Of a stretch of 64,000 bases of DNA, positions 55,294 to 63,385 are shown piece after piece. Within the stretch, counting starts at the first letter, position 1; every line of letters begins with the position of its first letter. The notes beneath the pieces are model-generated. The model searched no databases. It saw only the letters and a program-made list of their open reading frames with translations, and was not told where the DNA came from. This DNA is from Maritalea porphyrae (GTDB lineage: Bacteria; Pseudomonadota; Alphaproteobacteria; Rhizobiales; Devosiaceae), in assembly GCF_030159895.1 (NCBI RefSeq), contig NZ_BSNI01000002.1:498039-562038 (forward strand), read 5' to 3'. Made by a program: the position numbers and the translations under genes.

Positions 55294-56174
55294 GATGCCA
55301 CCGCCTTACGCTGGGCTTCGCCGCCCATTGTGGCTTGGCCTTTGGTTAGGCGCGCCATCAGTTTGGCAAGGGCCACTTCGCTTACCTTGGTCAGCGCAAG
55401 ATAGAATACCAAAAGGCCAAGGAAATAATAAAGCCGCCAATCCCCATGCGGATAGGAGAAGACTTGGGTTTTCGAGCCACCAAGTTCGCGTGCCCAATAA
55501 ACAATATCCTCAACGCCAAGCAGGAACAGCAAAGGGGTCGCCTTGATCAAAATCATCCAAAGATTGGACAGGCCAGGCAGCGCATAGACCCACATTTGTG
55601 GCACCAAAATGCGCCAAAATGTCTGGCGACGCGACATGCCATATGCTTCGGCCGTTTCCAGTTGGCCGCGCGGCACGGCGCGCATGCCGCCATATAAAAC
55701 GTTGGCCGCAAAAGCGCCAAAAACAATGGCGAATGTTAAGACGGCCAAGAAAAAGCCGTAGGTTTCATGCACCCATTGTGGAGAAGAAGAAAGCGGCAAT
55801 TTGGCCGCGGAGCAAACCACAAAATCATTGCCCTGGCGGATCGGGTCCGTCCATTCGGGGCAAAGCACCTTGTGGCGCAAAAACTCAAAAGCTTGATCGA
55901 GTGCGATCACGAAGAACAAAAAGAACGCAATGTCAGGGATGCCGCGCACTATGGCTGTGTAGCCTTTGCCAAACCAGCGCAATGGCGCAATGGTTGAGCG
56001 TGCTGCGGTTGCGCCGCCAAATCCAAACAACAAGGCAACAGGCGCGGTGATCGCGATCAACACCATAACGGTGATGAACGAGCCATAAAATGCGATATGT
56101 TTGCCAGTGGTGAGGTAGCAGGCGAGCCAAGTCACGCCTTCGAGCGTTTTAGGTTCTGCGCAAAATGAAAACAT
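55290..56174 (-). CDS. Polar amino acid ABC transporter permease
   Basis: 294 aa from an ATG at 56174; a TTG seven codons upstream lacks a ribosome binding site. HisQ/ArtQ-type permease with the EAA-loop ETAEAYGMSRRQTFWRILVPQMW. Overlaps the second permease by a few bases. The substrate-binding protein gene lies 67 bp upstream. Confidence 0.9.
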   Translation of the reverse strand: MFSFCAEPKTLEGVTWLACYLTTGKHIAFYGSFITVMVLIAITAPVALLFGFGGATAARSTIAPLRWFGKGYTAIVRGIPDIAFFLFFVIALDQAFEFLRHKVLCPEWTDPIRQGNDFVVCSAAKLPLSSSPQWVHETYGFFLAVLTFAIVFGAFAANVLYGGMRAVPRGQLETAEAYGMSRRQTFWRILVPQMWVYALPGLSNLWMILIKATPLLFLLGVEDIVYWARELGGSKTQVFSYPHGDWRLYYFLGLLVFYLALTKVSEVALAKLMARLTKGQATMGGEAQRKAVAS

Positions 56175-56241
56175 GAAATCTCGATGTAGTTGCAATTGGA
56201 GGGGCAGCCAAGTGCCGCCCCGCCAATCTGTTTATTTGTGC

Positions 56242-56967
56242 TTATTCGTAGGTTGCGATTTCGTCGCCGAACCACTTTTTCAGCATAGTGTTCAATGTGC
56301 CATCAGCCTTCATTGAAGAGATAGCAGTGTTGAACTTAGCGCGTAGTTCGCCGTCAGATTCGCGAAGGCCCATGCCTACACCGCCGCCGATTGATACATC
56401 AGGGCCAGTGAATACAAGTTCGCCATTTGATTCTGCAACGATTGGCGCAAGGAAGTCTTTGTCGGCCAAAACAGCGTCAGCTTCGCCATTTTTCACAGCG
56501 GCAATTGTTTCGTCTGGTGTTGCAAACTCAACCAAGGTTGCGCCAGATTCAGCAATGTATGCCGCTTGAATTGTGCCTGTTTGCGCCGCGATAACCGCAG
56601 AGCCCAAATTGATGCCGTCAGACAGAGCTGCAATCGCAGATGGGCTTGGTGGAATGTAGTCTTGTGTGAAGTCGATCACTTCGTCACGCTCATCCGTCAC
56701 TGACATGCCAGCGATGATTGTGTCGTAGTTGCCTGAAACCAAGTTCGGGATAATAGAATCCCACTCGTTAGTTACCCACTCACAAGTCAACTCAGCGCGT
56801 TTGCAGAGCTCATCGCCCAACTCACGCTCAAAACCGTCAACTTCGCCAGCATCGTTGATGAAGTTATATGGAGGGTATGCGCCCTCTGTGCCCATGCGAA
56901 CTGTGTCCGCAAATGCAAAGCTTGTGCTCATCGCCAACACAGCGGCTGACAAAAGTAGTTTCTTCAT
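56242..56967 (-). CDS. Amino acid ABC transporter substrate-binding protein
   Basis: 241 aa with a signal peptide (cleavage near residue 20, AFA/D). It is a cluster F type periplasmic binding protein: VRMGTEGAYPPYNFINDAGEVDGFERELGDELC in outline, DTIIAGMSVTDERDEVIDFTQ and QTGTIQAAYI. The family includes Lys/Arg/Orn and octopine/nopaline binders; the ligand cannot be fixed. The nearby lysine-type dehydrogenase and Lrp gene suggest lysine. Confidence 0.92.
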   Translation of the reverse strand: MKKLLLSAAVLAMSTSFAFADTVRMGTEGAYPPYNFINDAGEVDGFERELGDELCKRAELTCEWVTNEWDSIIPNLVSGNYDTIIAGMSVTDERDEVIDFTQDYIPPSPSAIAALSDGINLGSAVIAAQTGTIQAAYIAESGATLVEFATPDETIAAVKNGEADAVLADKDFLAPIVAESNGELVFTGPDVSIGGGVGMGLRESDGELRAKFNTAISSMKADGTLNTMLKKWFGDEIATYE

Positions 56968-57017
56968 TTTGGTCTCCCTTAGTAAAGCTCGTTTTCTCGC
57001 TTGTTATTGCCCAAACG

Positions 57018-57797
57018 CTAGGCGTGATTTCCAGCGCTCAGGAATTGCTTAAGCCGTTCCGATTTCGGATTGCCAAACAGCTCGGCCGGTGGGCCTTGCT
57101 CTTCCAATTTGCCTTGGTGCAAAAACACAACATTGTCCGAAACATCGGCGGCCAATTTCATATCGTGGGTCACCAGAAGCATGGTGCGCCCTTCTTTGGC
57201 CAAGTCCTTGATCACCTTCACCACCTCTTGCTCCAATTCAGGATCAAGCGCAGATGTTGGCTCGTCAAACAACAAGGCTTCAGGTTCCATTGCCAACGCG
57301 CGGGCAATCGCTGCGCGTTGCTGTTGCCCGCCAGAAAGCATAGCGGGGAACACATCGCACTTGTCGCCAATGCCGACCTTGTCCAACAGCATGCGGGCGC
57401 GCTCCTCAACTTCGGCAGGGTCTTGGCCCAAAACGGTCAGCGGCGCTTCCATCACATTTTGCAAAATCGTCATGTGCGACCACAGATTGAACTGCTGGAA
57501 CACCATGGAAAGGTTTGTGCGCACCGCGATCACTTGTGCCTTGTCCGCCGGGTGCCGGTTCAGCCCTTCGCCCTTCCATTTGATTGGGGCGCCATCAAAC
57601 AGGATTTCACCTTGCTGACTGTCTTCGAGCAAGTTTGCGCAACGCAGCAATGTCGATTTGCCTGAACCCGATGAGCCAATCAGGCTCACCACGTCACCTT
57701 TGTTGGCGACAATGTCGACGCCCTTTAAAACTTCCAAAGCGCCGTAGCTCTTGTGAAGATCGCGGATTTCAATGACGGGAACTTGATTTTCTGGCAT
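57018..57797 (-). CDS. Amino acid ABC transporter ATP-binding protein
   Basis: 259 aa from the ATG at 57797; a TTG nine codons earlier lies inside an upstream palindrome. Walker A IGSSGSGKSTLLRC, signature LSGGQQQRAAIARAL, Walker B LLFDEPTSALDPELEQ and H-loop THD are present, as in HisP/GlnQ proteins. First gene of the transporter operon (ATPase, binding protein, two permeases). Confidence 0.93.
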   Translation of the reverse strand: MPENQVPVIEIRDLHKSYGALEVLKGVDIVANKGDVVSLIGSSGSGKSTLLRCANLLEDSQQGEILFDGAPIKWKGEGLNRHPADKAQVIAVRTNLSMVFQQFNLWSHMTILQNVMEAPLTVLGQDPAEVEERARMLLDKVGIGDKCDVFPAMLSGGQQQRAAIARALAMEPEALLFDEPTSALDPELEQEVVKVIKDLAKEGRTMLLVTHDMKLAADVSDNVVFLHQGKLEEQGPPAELFGNPKSERLKQFLSAGNHA

Positions 57798-57811
57798 CTG
57801 TGCTTTCTTGA

Positions 57812-57829
57812 ACTCTTTGGTCAAAGAGT
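57812..57829. promoter_or_regulatory. Palindrome upstream of the amino acid ABC transporter operon
   Basis: ACTCTTTGGTCAAAGAGT: 8-bp perfect arms around GT, 14 bp upstream of the ATPase start codon. It could be an operator or a stem in the 5' leader. It does not resemble the CGTCATAATGACG sites of the nearby Lrp region. Confidence 0.5.
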
Positions 57830-58251
57830 AGACATATTTTGAAACGATTGCATAGGCTTAAGCACGCTCATCGCAGCAAAATTGTCCGTTACCCTACTAT
57901 TATTTGTTTTTCGGGAACGCAATTGGCACACATTTCCACGCCGCGCAATGATGCGCACGCACTGTCGATTGAACAAGTGTTCTTGTCGGCAAAATGGAAT
58001 AGCCATGTTCCTCCCTCATTTAGGCGCTTGCTCATTTGTCGAGCGTTCACGCTTGGCTTCGGTCCTCCAACCAAAACCTGTCACCCCTCTCGTGACGAAC
58101 GCAATGTCAGCTTTCACCGACATCGCGAAAATTGATTATGAAGGGTCAGCAATCTTTTGAATAGACAAAGATATGCTCAAAAGTGACCCCTCATTTTGCA
58201 ATTTGTGCATGTGTTTTGCGCAAATTGTATAGTGGTTCAGCGAGCGAACCC
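57830..58251. other. Intergenic region with two hairpins between the transporter and saccharopine dehydrogenase genes
   Basis: About 420 bp with no supported gene. TGAAGGGTCA (58139-58148) and TGACCCCTCA (58184-58193) are inverted repeats with one mismatch. A second hairpin, GCAATTTGTGC (58198-58208) with GCGCAAATTGT (58218-58228), lies just downstream of the dehydrogenase stop on the reverse strand and may terminate it, though it lacks a T run. Confidence 0.5.
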
Positions 58252-59367
58252 TTATGCCGCTTTTGGTGTCGCACCCCGTGTTTCAAATGGTTTGCCCAGA
58301 TATAGGGCACCAAAGCGGTTCGCCAAAAACTCTTCTAGGTCGATTTGCTCTTGGCGAACAAAGCCTTCATTTGGCAAGCGGCCCTGACGCATCAGATCCA
58401 TCGCAGCGGTCACCCCTGCGGCGGTTGTGATTTGGATCGCGCTCCAATCACGACCAGCAACTTCCATTGATGTGGATACGTTGACGAACGAGCGCTCTTC
58501 AAACTGTCCATCAATCATGCCGGTTGCAGTGCAGAACACAGTGACTTGGTCTTGGCGTGTGCGCGGCAATCCATTTTCAAAGATCTCGCACATTAGGTCT
58601 TGGCGCTTGTTCAGTTTTAGGTCGTTGAGCAAGATATTCAGAATGTCGCGGTGACCCGGATAGCGAATTGAGCGGTAAGAAACATTCTGCGCGCGGCCAG
58701 CGAGCGTATCGCACAACGTGCCCAAACCACCAGACGTGTTAAATGCTTCATAGTCGATGCCATCAAGTGAGAAATTTTCCAAATTCTCAAGCGGCGCAAC
58801 TTCTTTGAGTTTGCCATCAACCAATGCTTCGCATGGGTTGCAATATTCGTTGACCAAACCTTCGGTCGACCAGGTCAGATTATATTTAAGTGCATTTGTT
58901 GGGTAACGTGGCAACGCGCCGACGCGCATTGACAAGTCTTCGATGCTGTCAAACTGTTTGGCCAAGTGATAGCCTGCAATGCCAACAAATCCAGGTGCCA
59001 AGCCACACTGTGGCATAAAGGCGGATTTGGCGTCTTTAGCCAATTCCATCACAAATTTGGTGGACTTCACATCTTCGGTGAGGTCGAAATAGTTCGCGCC
59101 AGCTTTTTTCGCAGCGGTAGCGATTGCTGGGGTCAAGAAATAGGGCGCAGCGCTTAGAACAGCGTTCTTGCCATCAAGTGCGCTCAAAAGCTCCGCCTCG
59201 TTACCAACATCGACTTTCTGCGTTGCAATGCCAAGTGCAGCCACTTCGGCAAGCATTTTCTCGTCTGCGTCAGCAATTGTGACGTTGAACTCTGGAGCGT
59301 TTTGCAAGATCACCGCAACCATACGGCCAATCTTACCGCCGCCAACAACCAAAACTTCCCAATTCAT
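58252..59367 (-). CDS. Saccharopine dehydrogenase-family protein (saccharopine reductase or lysine 6-dehydrogenase)
   Basis: 371 aa. N-terminal Rossmann fold VLVVGGGKIGRMVAVIL, then FDLTEDVKSTKF and PQCGLAPGFVGIAGY of the saccharopine-dehydrogenase NADP-binding and C-terminal domains. The C-terminal domain starts near residue 130 (RVGALPRYPTN). The family covers saccharopine dehydrogenases and lysine 6-dehydrogenase, both producing alpha-aminoadipic semialdehyde. Divergent from an Lrp gene with palindromes between them. Confidence 0.87.
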   Translation of the reverse strand: MNWEVLVVGGGKIGRMVAVILQNAPEFNVTIADADEKMLAEVAALGIATQKVDVGNEAELLSALDGKNAVLSAAPYFLTPAIATAAKKAGANYFDLTEDVKSTKFVMELAKDAKSAFMPQCGLAPGFVGIAGYHLAKQFDSIEDLSMRVGALPRYPTNALKYNLTWSTEGLVNEYCNPCEALVDGKLKEVAPLENLENFSLDGIDYEAFNTSGGLGTLCDTLAGRAQNVSYRSIRYPGHRDILNILLNDLKLNKRQDLMCEIFENGLPRTRQDQVTVFCTATGMIDGQFEERSFVNVSTSMEVAGRDWSAIQITTAAGVTAAMDLMRQGRLPNEGFVRQEQIDLEEFLANRFGALYLGKPFETRGATPKAA

Positions 59368-59452
59368 ATTTGTCCCTCAAAGTTGGAAAAGATATTGCCC
59401 CGATTGTCCTCCAATTCATTGTCAGAACATAGCAATCCAAAAGACTGTTTCT

Positions 59453-59575
59453 CGTCATTTTCACGCAAAAGGATAGATTTTTTCGTCATAATGACGGTTG
59501 TAAAGAGTTGATTAACCAAGCTTTTCGCTGAATCAATTGCGAAAAAGGCAAATGAGGGATATCGTCATAATGACG
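59453..59575. promoter_or_regulatory. Lrp/AsnC-type operators in the divergent promoter
   Basis: CGTCATAATGACG occurs twice exactly (59484-59496 and 59563-59575), with a degenerate third CGTCATTTTCACG at 59453-59465. The distance from 59453 to 59484 is 31 bp, about three helical turns, and from 59484 to 59563 is 79 bp. Repeated phased sites suit the octameric binding of Lrp-family proteins, and the regulator is encoded right beside them. Confidence 0.65.
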
Positions 59576-59606
59576 GGGAATCGTCACAAAAGATTTGGAG
59601 GGCAGG

Positions 59607-60053
59607 TTGGCAACGCGCATATTACGAGACGATTTGGACCGCGAACTCGTGGCGTTGCTTCAGGCCAACGCCCGCGCAAAAACCTCCGAAATTGCCAAAA
59701 AACTCGGCATTGCCCGCACCACAGTGCATGAGCGTATCACGCGGCTGGAACGGCTTGGATATATAACCGGTTACACGGTGAAACTTGCGCAAGATCCAGG
59801 GCAGCAAATGGTTGAGGCGTTTGTGTTGATTGAAGTTTTGCAGCAGCAAAACAAGCAGATCAACGAAAAGCTCGCCAGCTTTCCCGAGGTGAAACTAAGC
59901 CTTGCTATTAGTGGCGAGTTCGATTTGCTTGTCTCGGTTGAAGCGCCTCAGCTTGAAGATATTGATGAAGTGATCGATGAGATTGCTTTGATCCCCGGCG
60001 TGCGCCGCACGCAAAGCTCACTGGTGTTAGGCCGCAAATTGGATCGCCGTTAG
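59607..60053 (+). CDS. Lrp/AsnC-family transcriptional regulator
   Basis: 148 aa from a TTG at 59607, positioned five nt after GGAGG; another TTG at 59595 overlaps that ribosome binding site. HTH in the first 55 residues (LDRELVALLQANARAKTSEIAKKLGIARTTVHERITRLERLG in outline) and a RAM domain ending SSLVLGRKLDRR. It probably controls the divergent dehydrogenase and perhaps the ABC transporter. Its stop overlaps the end of convergent allA. Confidence 0.93.
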   Translation: MATRILRDDLDRELVALLQANARAKTSEIAKKLGIARTTVHERITRLERLGYITGYTVKLAQDPGQQMVEAFVLIEVLQQQNKQINEKLASFPEVKLSLAISGEFDLLVSVEAPQLEDIDEVIDEIALIPGVRRTQSSLVLGRKLDRR

Positions 60054-60544
60054 TCCGCGAAATCGACCAAATAGCCTTCGTCAAAGAAATACTCTTCTAG
60101 GTTCTCGCCGCGGCCGCCGCGGTCAACCACCACAAAATCGCTGACTTCACCCAGTGTGGTGAGTACGCCATGCCAGACATTTTGCCCAATATTGATGCCT
60201 TGCCCCGGCTTGGTCAGAAATGCCAAAGGCGTGCCAGGAACACCATCCGTATCTGGCGCAACGATCACCAAGAAGGGACGCTTGGTCATGGGGATAAAGG
60301 CTTGCGAACCCAAAGGGTGGCGCTCAACCATCTTTAAATGCAGCGGCAAGTCATAGGGCTTGCCACGAAACACATTCACCAATGGTCGCGCATCTTTGCC
60401 ACCCAATTCAACGGTAGCGAGATCATTGAAGCGCGTGCACATGCCATTATTAATCTCAAAATTCTCGGCCTTGTTTAGATCAATGACCTCACCAAATGGC
60501 GCAAATTGCTCTTCGGTCAATGGCTCAATATTGATGCGTTCCAT
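60050..60544 (-). CDS. allA: Ureidoglycolate lyase
   Basis: 164 aa from the ATG at 60544, with GGAGG upstream. It converts ureidoglycolate to glyoxylate and urea. Family features: FAPFGEVIDL, NVFRGKPYDLPL, MVERHPLGSQAFIPM, WHGVLTTL. Fourth step in the downstream end of purine breakdown, in an operon with ureidoglycine aminohydrolase and PuuE-UraD. Confidence 0.93.
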   Translation of the reverse strand: MERINIEPLTEEQFAPFGEVIDLNKAENFEINNGMCTRFNDLATVELGGKDARPLVNVFRGKPYDLPLHLKMVERHPLGSQAFIPMTKRPFLVIVAPDTDGVPGTPLAFLTKPGQGINIGQNVWHGVLTTLGEVSDFVVVDRGGRGENLEEYFFDEGYLVDFAD

Positions 60545-60548
60545 TTGC

Positions 60549-61379
60549 CTAACCTCCAATGCGCAACTTAGGGTGCCGGTTCACATCCTTATAAAGTAAA
60601 TAGCGGAACTTGCCCGGGCCACCAGCGTAACACGCTTGCGGGCAAAATGCGCGAAGCCACATAAAGTCACCCGCTTCCACTTCAACCCAGTCGGTGTTGA
60701 GCTTGTAAACCGCTTTGCCCTCAAGCACATAAAGCCCATGCTCCATTACATGGGTTTCCTCAAACGGGATCACGCCGCCCGGTTCAAACGTGACGATGTT
60801 GACGTGCATGTCGTGCCGCAAATCGTCCGGCTCGACAAAGCGCGTGGTGGCCCATGCGCCGTTCGTGTCGGGCATTGGGTTGGCGGCAACTAGTTTTTCA
60901 TTGGTGACAAATGCGGTTGGCGCTGGGATGCCATCAGCCGCTTCATATTGCTTTCTAATCCAATGGAATTTGGCGGGGTGGTCTGTCTTGTTCTGTGCGG
61001 TCCAATGAGTGGCCGCTGGGATAAACGCATAGCCTCCCTCGGCCATCCGATGCGCGGTGCCATCAATGGTGATGTCCAATTCGCCTTCCACCACAAACAA
61101 TACGCCCTGCGCGCCTTGATCGGGTTCTGGTTGGTCGGAACCTCCGCCCGGCGAAACCTCGACGATATATTGCGAAAAGGTCTCAGCAAAGCCCGACAAT
61201 GGTCGCGCAATAATCCATGCGCGTGTTTTGTTCCAGTGGGGCAAATAAGAGGTAACGATGTCGCTCATCACGCCTTTGGGGATCACCGCATAGGCATCTG
61301 TGAAGATGGCGCGACCGGTCATCAATTGGCTTTGTGGTGGCAAGCCACCGGTGGGGGCGTAGTATTTTGAACGGCTCAT
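60549..61379 (-). CDS. allE: (S)-ureidoglycine aminohydrolase (cupin)
   Basis: 276 aa two-cupin protein. Features: YYAPTGGLPPQ at the N-terminus, GVLFVVEGELDI and the second cupin with FEETHVMEHGLYVLEGKAVY, which carry the metal-binding His/Glu residues. It releases ammonia from ureidoglycine in allantoin breakdown. ATG lies 1 bp after the puuE-uraD stop. Confidence 0.9.
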   Translation of the reverse strand: MSRSKYYAPTGGLPPQSQLMTGRAIFTDAYAVIPKGVMSDIVTSYLPHWNKTRAWIIARPLSGFAETFSQYIVEVSPGGGSDQPEPDQGAQGVLFVVEGELDITIDGTAHRMAEGGYAFIPAATHWTAQNKTDHPAKFHWIRKQYEAADGIPAPTAFVTNEKLVAANPMPDTNGAWATTRFVEPDDLRHDMHVNIVTFEPGGVIPFEETHVMEHGLYVLEGKAVYKLNTDWVEVEAGDFMWLRAFCPQACYAGGPGKFRYLLYKDVNRHPKLRIGG

Positions 61380-61380
61380 A

Positions 61381-62823
61381 TCAGTCCAGCATGTCCTTTA
61401 AGCGCAGCAGTGCAATTCGTTCAACTTGGCGGCACGCGGTTGAAAACTCAGTTTCACTGTCATTGTGAATGCGCAGTTCAAACTGCGCAAGAATTTGATC
61501 CTTGTTGAGACCTTTCACCGCAATGATAAATGGGAAACCATGCTTTTTCACATAGGCTTGGTTTAACTCGGTAAAGCGCGCGCGTTCCTCATCGGTCAAC
61601 GCATCAAGTCCGGCGGATGCCTGTTCGGCGGTCGATTCTGCGGTTAGGCGTTTGGCTGCGGCTAACTTGCCCGCCAAATCAGGGTGCGCTCGCAACACCC
61701 CCATGCGCTCATCATTACTGGCTTTGCGAAATTCTGCCGCAAGTACGGAATGTACCCCAATCGCCGTGTCGTGGGCGGCACCCATTTCGCGTTCATAGGC
61801 CCGTTCTGCAATCCAAGGCGAATGCTCAAAAATGCCACCAAATTGTTCAACAAATTTGGGCTTGGTCATTGTTGATGGGCGGTTGGCCCGTTTCACGAAT
61901 GGGTGTGTTTTTGCCCAATGATCAGCGATCTCGATGCGCTTGGCAATCCACACATCATCATGGCTTTTTACATATTCGATAAAGCGCTTAAGCGCTGCAA
62001 TGCGCCCCGGGCGTCCGACCAAACGGCAGTGCAATCCGATATTGAGCATTTTCGGAGTGCCAGCCGCACCCTCTGCGTAAAGACTGTCAAAGCTGTCTTT
62101 GAGGTAGCAATAAAACTGGTCGCCCGCATTAAAGCCTTGTACGGCCGCGAAGCGCATATCATTTGTATCCAGCGTATAAGGGATAACCAATTGCGCCTTG
62201 TCGCCATTGTCGTACCAATAGGGCAAATCGTCCGCGTAGCTATCCGACACATAGGCAAAATCACCAATTTCGCTAGCCAGATCGACCGTATTGGCAGAAC
62301 ATCGCCCGGTGTACCAGCCCTTTGGGTGTTCGCCCGTTACTTCATAATGGAGTTGAATAGCTTCCCGCATATGGGCTTCTTCGGCGTCGCGATCAAAGTC
62401 TTTATATTCAATCCACTTCAACCCATGCGATGCAATTTCCCAATCCGCATCCTGCATCGCAGCCACTTGCTCTGGTGAGCGGGCTAGGGCCGTGGCCACA
62501 CCATAAACGGTGACAGGCACATCATGCTCGGTGAATAAGCGGTGCAACCGCCAAAAACCGGCGCGCGATCCATATTCGTAAATCGATTCCATATTCCAAT
62601 GGCGTTGCCCCGGCCATTGCTGCGCGCCCACAATCTCGGACAAGAAGGCTTCTGATGCGGCATCTCCATGCAAAAGGCAGTTTTCGCCGCCTTCTTCATA
62701 ATTCAATACAAATTGCATGGCGATTTTTGCATTGTTGGGCCAGTTGGCTTTAGGCGGGTTCGCACCATAGCCAAGCATATCGCGGTCATATCGAATAGAT
62801 TTCGTCACTTGTTTGTCCGTCAT
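61381..62823 (-). CDS. puuE: Bifunctional allantoinase (PuuE) - OHCU decarboxylase (UraD) fusion
   Basis: 480 aa from the ATG at 62823 (another ATG three codons earlier). Residues about 10-310 form a polysaccharide-deacetylase-like allantoinase (PuuE type): YDRDMLGYGANPP, NYEEGGENC, EIASHGLKWI. Residues about 320-478 form UraD, 2-oxo-4-hydroxy-4-carboxy-5-ureidoimidazoline decarboxylase, with LRAHPDLAGKLA. The fusion joins two consecutive steps, decarboxylation to S-allantoin and hydrolysis to allantoate. Confidence 0.92.
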   Translation of the reverse strand: MTDKQVTKSIRYDRDMLGYGANPPKANWPNNAKIAMQFVLNYEEGGENCLLHGDAASEAFLSEIVGAQQWPGQRHWNMESIYEYGSRAGFWRLHRLFTEHDVPVTVYGVATALARSPEQVAAMQDADWEIASHGLKWIEYKDFDRDAEEAHMREAIQLHYEVTGEHPKGWYTGRCSANTVDLASEIGDFAYVSDSYADDLPYWYDNGDKAQLVIPYTLDTNDMRFAAVQGFNAGDQFYCYLKDSFDSLYAEGAAGTPKMLNIGLHCRLVGRPGRIAALKRFIEYVKSHDDVWIAKRIEIADHWAKTHPFVKRANRPSTMTKPKFVEQFGGIFEHSPWIAERAYEREMGAAHDTAIGVHSVLAAEFRKASNDERMGVLRAHPDLAGKLAAAKRLTAESTAEQASAGLDALTDEERARFTELNQAYVKKHGFPFIIAVKGLNKDQILAQFELRIHNDSETEFSTACRQVERIALLRLKDMLD

Positions 62824-62888
62824 AGATCTCATTGGCCTTTGCGCGCCAAATCTAATAGTTTTTGTTAAGATGAGCCGTGCGCCTGATT

Positions 62889-62945
62889 TGGTCAATCGCA
62901 CAAGCATTCATTGCGTATTATAGCTCAAGCGTTAATTTTTGACCA
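62889..62945. promoter_or_regulatory. TGGTCAA...TTGACCA inverted pair in the puuE/uraH divergent promoter
   Basis: TGGTCAA (62889-62895) and TTGACCA (62939-62945) face each other 43 bp apart in the 187-bp divergent promoter. GntR-type sites often use TGGTN...ACCA halves. No regulator is adjacent in the window. Confidence 0.35.
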
Positions 62946-63010
62946 TTTGTTAAAAAATCTTGACTTTTACCAGTGTTTTGAAGGACAAAGGGTGTCGACT
63001 AGGGGGACAA

Positions 63011-63382
63011 ATGACCAATCCAAACACCACAGGCAAGCTGACAACCCATGTTCTGGACACCGCGCGCGGTTGCCCCGCAGCGGGCATGAAAATCGAATTG
63101 TTCGACCTAGAAACCGGAAATACTGAACCGCTTGTAAGTACCCAAACAAACGATGATGGTCGTTGTGACGCCCCCATGCGCGATGCAACTAACCTGCGGA
63201 AGGGTCGTTATGAATTGCGCTTTCATGTGAGCAACTATTTTGCCGCGCAGGGCACAGTGCTTGAAAATGGCCAGTTCTTGGATGTGGTGCCCATCCAATT
63301 TGTCGTAGCGGATGAAACAGCGCATTATCACGTGCCGCTACTGGTTTCGCCTTACGGTTTTTCCACCTATCGCGGGAGCTAG
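63011..63382 (+). CDS. uraH: 5-hydroxyisourate hydrolase
   Basis: 123 aa from the ATG at 63011, with AGGGGGA upstream. Transthyretin-like fold; [13 protein letters not shown] at the N-terminus and the invariant C-terminal YRGS confirm HIUase. It opens 5-hydroxyisourate to OHCU, the substrate of UraD. Divergent from puuE-uraD; xdhA follows. Confidence 0.96.
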   Translation: MTNPNTTGKLTTHVLDTARGCPAAGMKIELFDLETGNTEPLVSTQTNDDGRCDAPMRDATNLRKGRYELRFHVSNYFAAQGTVLENGQFLDVVPIQFVVADETAHYHVPLLVSPYGFSTYRGS

Positions 63383-63385
63383 ATC

